Assembly: GCA_024239075.1 (NCBI GenBank)
Contig: JANBVI010000064.1
Location: 1-64,000 of the forward strand
Direction: 5' to 3'
DNA: 64,000 nt
From: Fischerella sp. CENA71
GTDB lineage: Bacteria; Cyanobacteriota; Cyanobacteriia; Cyanobacteriales; Nostocaceae
Shown: one piece after another, positions 56,173-64,000 of the stretch
Position numbering within the stretch: the first letter of the stretch is position 1
How the letters are laid out: each line of letters begins with the position of its first letter
Notes under the pieces: generated by a model
Told to the model about the DNA's origin: nothing
The model's input: only the letters and a program-made list of their open reading frames with translations
Databases searched by the model: none
Made by a program: the position numbers and the translations under genes

Positions 56173-58455
56173 ATGATGAGCAGCACAATTGTCAACCACC
56201 CTATTGATATAACTCTTCCAGAATGGCTAGAAACCTGTTTACGCACACCGCCGACAGACAGCGGTGCAACGGAAGAAGACCGAAAATATTATGATACAAG
56301 TTTGATATGTCGAGCCTTTGAGTTTGCTTATCAGCTGCATCATGGTCAGTACCGCAAATCAGGAGAACCATATATCTGCCATCCAATTGCTGTAGCTGGA
56401 ATGCTGCGTGATTTAGGTGGTAGTGCAGCTATGATAGCAGCTGGATTTCTCCATGATGTAGTGGAAGATACAGATGTTACAATTGAAGATATAGAACAGC
56501 GTTTTGGCTCAGAAGTTAGATGCTTAGTTGAAGGCGTCACAAAGTTATCTAAAATCAATTTCAAAAGCAAAACTGAAAGTCAAGCCGAAAACTTTCGGCG
56601 GATGTTTTTGGCGATGGCGCAAGATATCCGCGTGATTGTGGTGAAATTGGCGGATCGCTTACACAACATGCGAACATTAGAATACATGCCAGATGAAAAA
56701 CGCCGTCGCACCGCTACAGAAACGCGAGAAATTTTTGCTCCCCTAGCAAATCGCTTGGGGATTTGGCGTTTTAAATGGGAATTAGAAGATTTAACATTTA
56801 AGTATTTGGAACCGGAAGCTTTTCGACAGATTCAGCAGCTGGTTTCAGAAAAACGCACCGATAGAGAAGAGAGATTAACAAAGATTTCTGAAACATTGAG
56901 AACTCGACTTGCAGAAGCAGGAATTCGCTGTCTTGATATTAGTGGACGTCCCAAGCATCTTTATAGTATCTATCAAAAGATGCAACGGCAAAATAAAGAA
57001 TTTAACGAAATTTACGATTTAGCAGCACTGCGAATTATTGTCCAGACAAATGACGAATGCTATCGTGCTTTAGCAGTAGTTCACGATGTTTTCCGTCCAA
57101 TTCCTGGTAGATTTAAAGATTATATTGGATTGCCCAAGCCTAATCGTTACCAATCATTGCATACTGGCGTGATAGGCCCTTGGGGACGACCCTTAGAAGT
57201 GCAAATTCGGACATTAGAAATGCACCGTGTAGCAGAGTATGGTATTGCTGCTCACTGGAAATATAAAGAAACTGGTGGTTCTAGTGCTAGTCTAACTGCA
57301 TCGGATGAAAAATTTACCTGGTTGCGGCAGTTATTAGAATGGCAAAGTGATTTAAAAGATGCTCAAGAATATTTAGAAAGCATCAAAGATAATCTATTTG
57401 AAGAAGATATTTATGTATTTACTCCTAAAGGAGATTTAATAGCTTTAAAACCAGGTTCTACAACAGTAGATTTTGCCTATCGTATCCACACAGAAGTCGG
57501 AAATCGCTGTACGGGAGTGCGAGTAAATGGTAGAATGGTACCGCTTTCGACGCGCTTGCAAAATGGTGATATCGTCGAAATTATCACTCAAAAAAATGGT
57601 CATCCTAGCTTAGATTGGTTGAACTTTGTTCGGACGAGTGCAGCCAAAAACCGGATTAAACAATGGTACAAGCGATCGCGCCGAGAAGAAAATGTTGCTC
57701 GCGGCCGAGAATTGTTAGAAAAAGAACTTGGGAGAACAGGTTTTGAAAATGTGCTGAAGTCCGAAGCAATGCAAGCTGTAGCAGAAAAATGTAATTACCA
57801 TTCCACAGAAGATTTACTCGCAGGTTTAGGCTATGGGGAAATCACACTCAACTTAGTACTTAACCGTTGGCGAGAAATTATTAAAGCACAACAGCCTGCT
57901 GCTAGTGAGCCAGATCATACCACAAACCTACCCACCACAGCCAAAGCAGCTGCCTTATTACGAGAGGCGAGTCTGAACACAACCTCCCGCGCTACTGATT
58001 CCCCTATCGTCGGCGTCGAGGGATTATTATATCACTTAGCTGGGTGTTGTACCCCCATTCCCGGCGAAGCAATAATTGGTGTAGTGACACGGGGTAGGGG
58101 AATTTCTATCCACCGCCAAGGTTGTCATAACTTAGAAAAAGCAGAGTGCGATCGCTTAGTACCAGTAAGTTGGAACCAAGCCTTAGAATATACTGGCCGT
58201 CCCCAAACTTACGCGGTGAACTTGCAAATTGAAGCCCTAGACCGAGTCGGAGTCTTAAAAGATATTTTGTCACGTTTGAGTGATCAGGGGATTAACGTTC
58301 GTCATGCAAATGTCAAAACGTCATTCGGTCAACCAGCGTTGATTGATTTGGGGATCGAAATTCGCGATCGCCCTCAATTAGAACAGATATTTACTCAAAT
58401 TAAAAAAATGAGTGATATTCTTAATATCCGTCGCATTGGTCAAATTGACGAATAA
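56173..58455 (+). CDS. relA: Bifunctional (p)ppGpp synthetase/hydrolase
   Basis: This RelA/SpoT-family enzyme makes and degrades the stringent alarmone (p)ppGpp. The 760-residue protein has a hydrolase HD domain (about 45-190, with HPIAVAGML and AGFLHDVVEDTD), a synthetase domain (about 240-370, with GRPKHLYSIYQKMQ), a TGS domain (about 395-455, YVFTPKGDLIALKPGSTTVD) and a C-terminal ACT domain (about 680-760). HD residues and synthetase motifs both look intact, so a bifunctional enzyme is expected. The start is ATG at 56173, with a second ATG directly after it. Confidence 0.96.
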   Translation: MMSSTIVNHPIDITLPEWLETCLRTPPTDSGATEEDRKYYDTSLICRAFEFAYQLHHGQYRKSGEPYICHPIAVAGMLRDLGGSAAMIAAGFLHDVVEDTDVTIEDIEQRFGSEVRCLVEGVTKLSKINFKSKTESQAENFRRMFLAMAQDIRVIVVKLADRLHNMRTLEYMPDEKRRRTATETREIFAPLANRLGIWRFKWELEDLTFKYLEPEAFRQIQQLVSEKRTDREERLTKISETLRTRLAEAGIRCLDISGRPKHLYSIYQKMQRQNKEFNEIYDLAALRIIVQTNDECYRALAVVHDVFRPIPGRFKDYIGLPKPNRYQSLHTGVIGPWGRPLEVQIRTLEMHRVAEYGIAAHWKYKETGGSSASLTASDEKFTWLRQLLEWQSDLKDAQEYLESIKDNLFEEDIYVFTPKGDLIALKPGSTTVDFAYRIHTEVGNRCTGVRVNGRMVPLSTRLQNGDIVEIITQKNGHPSLDWLNFVRTSAAKNRIKQWYKRSRREENVARGRELLEKELGRTGFENVLKSEAMQAVAEKCNYHSTEDLLAGLGYGEITLNLVLNRWREIIKAQQPAASEPDHTTNLPTTAKAAALLREASLNTTSRATDSPIVGVEGLLYHLAGCCTPIPGEAIIGVVTRGRGISIHRQGCHNLEKAECDRLVPVSWNQALEYTGRPQTYAVNLQIEALDRVGVLKDILSRLSDQGINVRHANVKTSFGQPALIDLGIEIRDRPQLEQIFTQIKKMSDILNIRRIGQIDE

Positions 58456-58644
58456 TTAATCATTGTTCAGGGTGCTTTTGCAGTTATCAGTTAACAAATT
58501 TATCAAATCAACTCTTCTTTATTTATGCATTTTCTGCGCTTGTGGTACACCCCTACCCAAACCTACTAAGCGCTTACGTTTAGGGTGCGCGTAGCGCGGG
58601 TGGGGTTCTTCTGTAACTCATGCTTGTTGAAAAATGCTGTAAAC
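58456..58644. other. Short gap with repeat
   Basis: A repeat of gtacacccctacccaaacc and gtgcgcgtagcgcgggtggg type occupies about 58543-58606. No gene is seen. Confidence 0.5.
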
Positions 58645-58971
58645 TTATGAAGTTAAACTGATCAACCAAATCCAACAACCACCATTAAGTAAAGCTGTGA
58701 CAATCGCACCAATAATAACCCCCTTCATTAAGGCAAATTTTTCTTGTCTTTTCAGTCGCAAAAGCACAGGAATTATATATACAAGTTGAGTTATACCAAT
58801 CCCAAAAAAATAGATTCCAAAAATTGGCTGAAAAAATCTGATGTTATATTGAGAAGCGAGCATTAACTCTATATAAGCAAGAATACCCAAAATTAAAGTT
58901 GCGATAACATGCATTCCCAGGACTAGAAAAATTCCGCCGATTACATAAGAAAATTCGTTTCTTCTCGACAT
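58645..58971 (-). CDS. Hypothetical three-helix membrane protein
   Basis: The 108-residue protein has three membrane helices (about 9-35, 49-70, 83-104) with a basic loop (LRLKRQEKFALMKG). No family is recognised. It starts 9 bases after the radical-SAM gene stop, so the two form an operon. A membrane partner for a lipid-modifying radical-SAM enzyme is a reasonable inference but untested. Confidence 0.7.
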   Translation of the reverse strand: MSRRNEFSYVIGGIFLVLGMHVIATLILGILAYIELMLASQYNIRFFQPIFGIYFFGIGITQLVYIIPVLLRLKRQEKFALMKGVIIGAIVTALLNGGCWIWLISLTS

Positions 58972-58980
58972 GCAGTTTCC

Positions 58981-60411
58981 TTAATTGTCAAAATTAAATC
59001 TTTTATTATTAACCAAATCATACCCTGCACTACCTTCACGATAAAACATATTAAAAGTATCAAAAGGAATGATTCTTCCATCCGGATGGACGATATGAAT
59101 ACATGATCGCTTCACAGAACGCACATCAAAATTATAGGGATCAAGAAACTGGACAATCATCACCCGAAAAATATTGGCGTAGGTAATTCCTTCTGGTACA
59201 GGCAGCATTGGCAAACAACACAAAAGCTGTTTTAATGATGTAGCCGCAGAACTGGGTGAATGACTGGTAGAAAATAACTCAAAAATGTGGCGTTTGAGTT
59301 CTGGATTTTGTTCGTAAAGTACACTGTTGGGCATAATTTCCACAAACTTTTCCGGATTAATTAACCCAGTTAGGGGTATAACTTTACCATCAATTTTGAG
59401 TGCATAAGCCATTGCCAAACAATCGGGATGGCAAGGAACAGGTAGAATATCTTCTGGTTTAAAATAAGGACTTTGTTGGAAAATTGACCTGCGGACTTCG
59501 GTGAGTGTGTACCTGTCTCGCTTGGGATCAAAGCCTTGCAAACGTCCAGCGGCTTGGATTGGTTGAAACGTCACTCCGCGTACACAAGGCTGTTGCAAAG
59601 CATACTCAATTATTTTGCCGATTTCGTGATCATTCAGCCCTTTTTTGAGGGTGACTACTAGAGTAGTAGAGATATTGTATTCGTTGAGGTGAGCGATCGC
59701 CATTTCCCTGACACTACGCAAATCTGTACCCCGCAAGTCCTTTAGCGCTTCTGCCTCAAAGCTATCAAATTGCAGATATACTTCTATACCAGGCATGTAT
59801 TGACTCAGGCGGCTGCAAAAAGTTTTATCTTTCGCAATTCGTACGCCATTAGTATTAATCATTAAATGTTTAATTGGCTTGCTTTTGGCAAGATTCATAA
59901 TTTCAAAAAACTCTGGGTGAAGCGTCGGTTCGCCACCACTCAACTGCACAATTTGCGGTTCTCCCTCATTCGCCACTACCGCATCAATCATGCTTTCAAT
60001 TTCTGCTAAACTGCGATGACGTCTAGGTTGATGAGAAATTTCAGAAAATTCTTCAGTACCGGAATCAGCATAACAAATTGGACAGGAAAGATTGCATTTA
60101 TCTGTGACTTCTATTAAGGTTAAACAACTATGCTGTTCATGATCTGGACATAACCCACAATCATACGGACAACCATATTTGATTGGTGTATTAAACTTGA
60201 GTGGCAGATCTCCTGGCTTGATAAATTCCAGGGATTTTTTGTAATATTCAACATCATCAGCAATTAAAACTTCTTCTCGTCCATGTGTGGGACAATGTTT
60301 AATTAAGTAAACGCGATCGTCTTGGAAAATGATTTTTGCTTCGACTTTGGTGAGACACTTGGAACATACGCTATTTGTCAAAGCATAAAATAAGTAATTA
60401 CGAGTAGGCAT
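58981..60411 (-). CDS. Radical SAM enzyme, Tes/MJ0619-like
   Basis: The 476-residue protein has an N-terminal zinc-ribbon-like segment (C16xxC19 and KHCPTHG), an additional CPYDCGLC motif at 81-88, and the radical-SAM cluster motif C106NLSCPICYA. The later segments QLSGGEPTLHPEFFE, HLMINTNGV and VTLKKGLNDHE complete the TIM-barrel. The layout resembles the archaeal tetraether synthase and MJ0619 methylase group, which act on lipids or pterins. The reaction here is unknown. The frame extends to 60456; MPTRNYLF at 60411 is the likely start. Confidence 0.85.
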   Translation of the reverse strand: MPTRNYLFYALTNSVCSKCLTKVEAKIIFQDDRVYLIKHCPTHGREEVLIADDVEYYKKSLEFIKPGDLPLKFNTPIKYGCPYDCGLCPDHEQHSCLTLIEVTDKCNLSCPICYADSGTEEFSEISHQPRRHRSLAEIESMIDAVVANEGEPQIVQLSGGEPTLHPEFFEIMNLAKSKPIKHLMINTNGVRIAKDKTFCSRLSQYMPGIEVYLQFDSFEAEALKDLRGTDLRSVREMAIAHLNEYNISTTLVVTLKKGLNDHEIGKIIEYALQQPCVRGVTFQPIQAAGRLQGFDPKRDRYTLTEVRRSIFQQSPYFKPEDILPVPCHPDCLAMAYALKIDGKVIPLTGLINPEKFVEIMPNSVLYEQNPELKRHIFELFSTSHSPSSAATSLKQLLCCLPMLPVPEGITYANIFRVMIVQFLDPYNFDVRSVKRSCIHIVHPDGRIIPFDTFNMFYREGSAGYDLVNNKRFNFDN

Positions 60412-60585
60412 GGTGCTGAAGTTTGCTTTTAATCTTACACCAAGAAACAATAGCAAGCATCATTGTTGCGGACGCTTTGTTTTTAGCTTCACGTCTCTCA
60501 ATATTAAATAAAGGGGCAAATATTAAGATATATTAGCCAGATTTTTTGTAAAAATTAAACTACATTTGTAATTAGGTAAACTTAT

Positions 60586-61410
60586 TTGCTGATTCCATCT
60601 GTGCAATTACCCCTACACGGTAAGCGTATTCTTGTCACAGCGCCCCACAATTACGCTGCTAGATTATTGCCAGAATTAATTGATCAAGGTGCTTTACCTC
60701 TGCTGATGCCAACGATAGAAACTTGTGTAGTAGAAGACTCTACAGCATTAGATGCTGCACTGACGCAAATAAATACGTTTGATTGGATTGCTTTTACCAG
60801 CAGAAATGGTATCAATGCATTTTTTCAACGTTTAGAACAGTTGGGAATAACACCTTCGGCGCTGGAAAATTGTCGAATTGCTGCTGTTGGTAAAGATGCA
60901 GAAAGATTAACTAGTTTTGGTATAAAACTAGACTTGCTTCCCCAAGAACCCAGCCCCAAAGGAATTATTGCTGAGTTGGCTAAAATTCCAGATATCAACA
61001 AGCAAACTGTACTGGTTCCTGTTCCAGAGGTAGTTGGGATTGCAGAACCGAATATTATTCCTAATTTTCTGGCTGGATTAAAAAATTTGGGTATGGCTGT
61101 AACCCGTGTACCAACCTACATGACACGTTGTTTAGACAAGAGTTTATATGATGTAGAGTTAAATTTAATCCGTCAAGGCAAAATAGACGTGATTGCTTTT
61201 AGCAGTACTGCTGAAATTTCAGGCTTCTTGCAAATGATCAACTCAAAAGCAGATTATCAGCAGAGTATTATTGCTTGTTTTGGCCCCTACACCGCAGCCA
61301 ATGCCAAAAATCTGGGTATGAATGTTTCTATTGTTGCCAAAAACTACAGTTCATTTGCTGGTTTTGCAGAAGCGATCGCTAACTTCATGTTTAGGTATTC
61401 TTCTAAGTAA
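60586..61410 (+). CDS. hemD: Uroporphyrinogen-III synthase
   Basis: HemD cyclises hydroxymethylbilane to uroporphyrinogen III, the first cyclic tetrapyrrole. The 274-residue protein has the two-lobed HemD pattern with LHGKRILVTAPHNYAARL at the start. FDWIAFTSRNGINAFF and CRIAAVGKDAERL follow in the first half, and DVIAFSSTAEISGFLQMI with IACFGPYTAANAKNLGM in the second. HemD is poorly conserved, so the call rests on this overall pattern. The start is TTG with AGG nine bases upstream; a GTG at 60601 is the alternative. It is divergent from the radical-SAM gene. Confidence 0.88.
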   Translation: MLIPSVQLPLHGKRILVTAPHNYAARLLPELIDQGALPLLMPTIETCVVEDSTALDAALTQINTFDWIAFTSRNGINAFFQRLEQLGITPSALENCRIAAVGKDAERLTSFGIKLDLLPQEPSPKGIIAELAKIPDINKQTVLVPVPEVVGIAEPNIIPNFLAGLKNLGMAVTRVPTYMTRCLDKSLYDVELNLIRQGKIDVIAFSSTAEISGFLQMINSKADYQQSIIACFGPYTAANAKNLGMNVSIVAKNYSSFAGFAEAIANFMFRYSSK

Positions 61411-61665
61411 TATTACTACTTGCAATGTTACAATTAGCCTGATATAACGGAGGAAGAATACTTATCAGTGTGTTACCAATATTCAGATTTTTCCCAGAAA
61501 TCTACGATAAGAATGTAAAAATATTACATTTTTCTTAACTAGATTAAATTAAGTATTATTGTCTCTTAATATCTTAAATAATTGATATTCCGGCTCAAGT
61601 ATTCGCTTTAGCTGGGAAATTTGTCTTTAAAACATAGTTTTTTCACATCCCTTAAGAAAAGAACC

Positions 61666-62784
61666 ATGTCTTCACTCTCGCATCTATCTAATGTATTTTC
61701 TGCCTTACCCACAACAACTGACTCTAGCTTGGGATCTGAACTTGAAAAGGTAGCTGGGAGTTCTCATACTTCTGCTTTATTACCGCCTCTGCAACAAAAT
61801 CCTCATTATGTGAAAGCATTAACACTAACAGATACTAGCGCTGTACTCCAAAGTGCCTCATTGCTAAAATCTAAAAATTTGAGGTGTATACATACTCTTG
61901 TAGGTAATTCCCAAGCTATTACCCTTAGCCCAGATAGCAAACTGCTTGCAAGCGGTAGCTCGTTTATTAAACTGTGGAATCTGGAAACAGGACGAATAGT
62001 TTGCACCTTAAAGGGAAATACAGGTATCCTCAAGTCTATTGCTTTCAGCCCTGATTGCAAAACACTCGCCAGTTGTGGTTTAAGTCAGACTATCGAATTG
62101 TGGGATCTAGAAACAGGAAAAATAATTCGCCAATTCACTGGAAAATCCTACGGTGTTAATTCTGTTACCTTTAGTCCAGACGGACAGATGCTTGCCAGTG
62201 GCGATCGCGGTAGAAGTGTTCAACTATGGAATCTCACAACAGGAAAGGCAATTCGCACCTCTTGTGGAAATTTCCCAGTCATGGAACATGGAGATTGGGT
62301 GAATTCTGTAACTATTAGTCCTCTTTTCCCCACCCAAGAAGGATGCGGAGGAATTTTAGCCAGTGGTAGTCACGATAAAACTATCAAACTTTGGAGTCTC
62401 AAGACCAAAGAAGCAATTGCTACTCTCAAAGGTCATTTATCCCTGGTTTATACCGTAGCCTTTAGCCGAGATGGGCAAGTTCTGGCGAGCGGTAGTGCCG
62501 ATGAAACTATTAAACTGTGGGATCTCAAGACAAAACAGGAAATTTGTACTCTCGCTGGACATAGACATGAAGTTTATTCTCTAGCCTTTAGCCGAGATGG
62601 GCAAATTCTGGCGAGCGGTAGCGCCGATAAAACTATTAAACTGTGGGATCTCAAAACAAAAGAGGAAATTTGTACTCTTGCTGGACATGAAAATGAAGTT
62701 TATTCTGTAGCCTTTAGCCGAGATGGGCAAATTCTTGCTAGTAGTAGTGCTGACGGAACTATCAGGATTTGGCTGTGTGAATAG
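61666..62784 (+). CDS. Seven-bladed WD40 repeat protein
   Basis: The 372-residue protein has a Ser-rich N-terminal stretch of about 65 residues and then seven WD40 repeats of about 42 residues (for example VAFSRDGQILASGSADKTIK ending in LWDL). Seven repeats make one complete beta-propeller, a docking platform for other proteins. The first blade is short by several residues. The last three repeats are nearly identical in DNA, which suggests recent unit duplication. The ATG at 61666 is preferred over the TTG at 61621. The gene stands alone. Confidence 0.9.
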   Translation: MSSLSHLSNVFSALPTTTDSSLGSELEKVAGSSHTSALLPPLQQNPHYVKALTLTDTSAVLQSASLLKSKNLRCIHTLVGNSQAITLSPDSKLLASGSSFIKLWNLETGRIVCTLKGNTGILKSIAFSPDCKTLASCGLSQTIELWDLETGKIIRQFTGKSYGVNSVTFSPDGQMLASGDRGRSVQLWNLTTGKAIRTSCGNFPVMEHGDWVNSVTISPLFPTQEGCGGILASGSHDKTIKLWSLKTKEAIATLKGHLSLVYTVAFSRDGQVLASGSADETIKLWDLKTKQEICTLAGHRHEVYSLAFSRDGQILASGSADKTIKLWDLKTKEEICTLAGHENEVYSVAFSRDGQILASSSADGTIRIWLCE

Positions 62785-63039
62785 CTTTTTGCAAAAGTCG
62801 CGATGCATGTAAAAGGAAAAGGGGAAAAGTAAGAAAAATACCTTTCCCCCTTATTTTACAGAAGTACCAATCGAGCAATTAAGTACCTCAACAGAATTAA
62901 TTACAGAAATTTTTTCCTCACTCCCCGTTCCCTGTCTCCACAATCTATTATTGATTTTGATGTTCCTATGGACTCGTTTGGTACTAATCTCTGAGATAGT
63001 GTGAAATAAATGATCTGAGTTTTTAAAGACGAAATTTTA
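62785..63039. other. Short gap upstream of bciB
   Basis: No gene is seen. The region holds the usual C-rich/G-rich fragments (ctccccgttccctgtctcca near 62920-62939). Confidence 0.4.
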
Positions 63040-64000
63040 ATGACGTCAGTAGATTTTCCCAAACACAAAAAAGCTAAAGCCCTCAAACCCGGTAGCCGTC
63101 GCCCCGCCAAGGAACTATGCAGTGAATGTGGACTGTGCGACACATACTATATTCACTATGTCAAGGAAGCCTGTGCTTTTATTAATCAGCAAATAGACGA
63201 ACTCGAAGCACAGACACACAGCCGTTCTCGCAATTTAGACAACTCTGATGAACTCTATTTTGGTGTTCATCAAGACATGATGGCGGCACGAAAACAACAA
63301 CCGATTCCCGGCGCGCAATGGACAGGAATTGTCAGTGCGATCGCCATTGAAATGCTAAATCGGGGCATGGTCGAAGGCGTGGTCTGTGTGCAGAATACCA
63401 AAGAAGACCGCTTTGGGCCTATGCCTGTAATTGCCCGTACCCCAGAAGAAATACTAGCAGCGCGGGTAAATAAACCAACACTTTCACCAAATCTCTCGGT
63501 GTTGGAACAAGTAGAAAAATCAGGGATGAAGCGGCTGTTGGTGATTGGTGTTGGTTGCCAAATCCAAGCTTTGCGGGCGGTGGAAAAGAAATTGGGTCTA
63601 GAAAAATTGTACGTATTGGGTACGCCTTGTGTAGACAATGTAACTCGTGCCGGACTGCAAAAATTCTTAGAAACCACTAGTAGATCGCCTGATACAGTGG
63701 TACATTACGAGTTTATGCAAGATTTCCGAGTTCATTTTAAACACGAAGATGGTTCAACTGAAACAGTTCCCTTCTTTGGCTTAAAAACAAACCAACTCAA
63801 GGATGTGTTTGCCCCTTCTTGCATGAGTTGCTTTGACTACGTAAATTCCCTAGCTGACTTAGTAGTTGGGTATATGGGCGCACCCTTCGGCTGGCAATGG
63901 ATCGTAGTTAGAAATGAACGCGGTAAGGAAATGCTGGAATTGGTGAAAGAGCAACTAGAAACTCAGCCAGTCATGTCTCAAGGCGATCGCACAGCAGCAG
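63040..64000 (+). CDS. bciB: Divinyl (proto)chlorophyllide 8-vinyl reductase, partial
   Basis: This ferredoxin-dependent flavin/iron-sulfur enzyme (BciB/F-DVR; cyanobacterial Slr1923 type) reduces the 8-vinyl group of chlorophyll precursors. The frame is open from ATG at 63040 to the window edge (320 codons), and the protein should continue for roughly 80 residues. It has ELCSECGLCDTYYIHYV and CMSCFDYVNSLADLVVGYMG as cysteine clusters, plus VIGVGCQIQALRAVEKKLGL and LGTPCVDNVTRAGLQKFL. It belongs to the F420 hydrogenase/dehydrogenase beta-subunit family. The match to BciB is close along its full visible length. An AT-rich leader precedes it. Confidence 0.95.
   Translation, partial: MTSVDFPKHKKAKALKPGSRRPAKELCSECGLCDTYYIHYVKEACAFINQQIDELEAQTHSRSRNLDNSDELYFGVHQDMMAARKQQPIPGAQWTGIVSAIAIEMLNRGMVEGVVCVQNTKEDRFGPMPVIARTPEEILAARVNKPTLSPNLSVLEQVEKSGMKRLLVIGVGCQIQALRAVEKKLGLEKLYVLGTPCVDNVTRAGLQKFLETTSRSPDTVVHYEFMQDFRVHFKHEDGSTETVPFFGLKTNQLKDVFAPSCMSCFDYVNSLADLVVGYMGAPFGWQWIVVRNERGKEMLELVKEQLETQPVMSQGDRTAA

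Noticed and set aside
63270-63677. 135-codon minus-strand ORF
   Set aside because: It is antisense to the strongly recognisable bciB gene.

Overview
The window is chromosomal DNA of a filamentous, probably heterocyst-forming cyanobacterium (Nostocales type). The evidence is a set of photosynthesis genes (psbU, psb34, a light-dependent protochlorophyllide reductase, the ferredoxin-type divinyl reductase bciB, a psbA fragment), a PatD-like heterocyst-frequency gene, very many GCGATCGC (HIP1) octamers, and the heptanucleotide and palindromic intergenic repeats usual in Nostoc and Anabaena relatives. No tRNA, rRNA or CRISPR array was recognised. Most of the window is ordinary core and housekeeping sequence; the accessory content lies mainly at 11-24 kb.

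Layout. 0-10.8 kb: an unrecognised Pro-rich protein, a 13-repeat ankyrin protein, DUF4079 and DUF1997 proteins, an atypical SDR, a membrane-anchored lambda-R-like muramidase, menH and phosphoketolase. 10.9-17.3 kb: a minus-strand cassette with a sigma-70-like protein, a DUF1822 protein, a CHAT-CHASE2 membrane protein and a DUF928 protein. The first three are translationally tight (a 4-base overlap, then a 5-base gap). This is the best candidate for a little-described signalling system. 17.3-24.4 kb: a repeat-rich accessory stretch with SDR, ChaB, a perfect 12 x 21 bp tandem array, two unknown paired genes, a three-gene operon whose middle product looks like the N-terminal module of cyanobacterial CHAT proteins, and a psbA 5' fragment fused head-on to an IS5-like fragment.

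24.4-42.3 kb: HIT protein, comM/yifB, two methyltransferases, aroC, a hydroxyacid dehydrogenase, glgA, two PRC-barrel/DUF2382 (AvaK-like) proteins, a histidine kinase, an MtfA-like peptidase, a DUF2301 protein and a DUF62 SAM hydrolase-type protein. 42.3-64 kb: a PirA-like small protein, psbU, psb34, a GlsB-type membrane protein, por, dprA, a pair of unknown membrane proteins, infC with an apparent AUU start, HAD and glycosyltransferase genes, an EamA transporter, patD, relA/spoT, a radical-SAM/membrane-protein pair, hemD, a seven-bladed WD40 protein, and bciB, which runs off the right edge.

Functional threads: carbon flux (phosphoketolase, glycogen synthase), tetrapyrrole and chlorophyll synthesis (hemD, por, bciB), photosystem II (psbU, psb34, broken psbA), and nitrogen or stress control (PirA-like, PatD-like, RelA/SpoT). 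Intergenic repeats have repeatedly entered coding sequence: an in-frame low-complexity insert in the sigma-like gene, a palindrome inside comM, and a repeat-encoded tail on the EamA transporter. They also create false upstream start codons, as at phosphoketolase.
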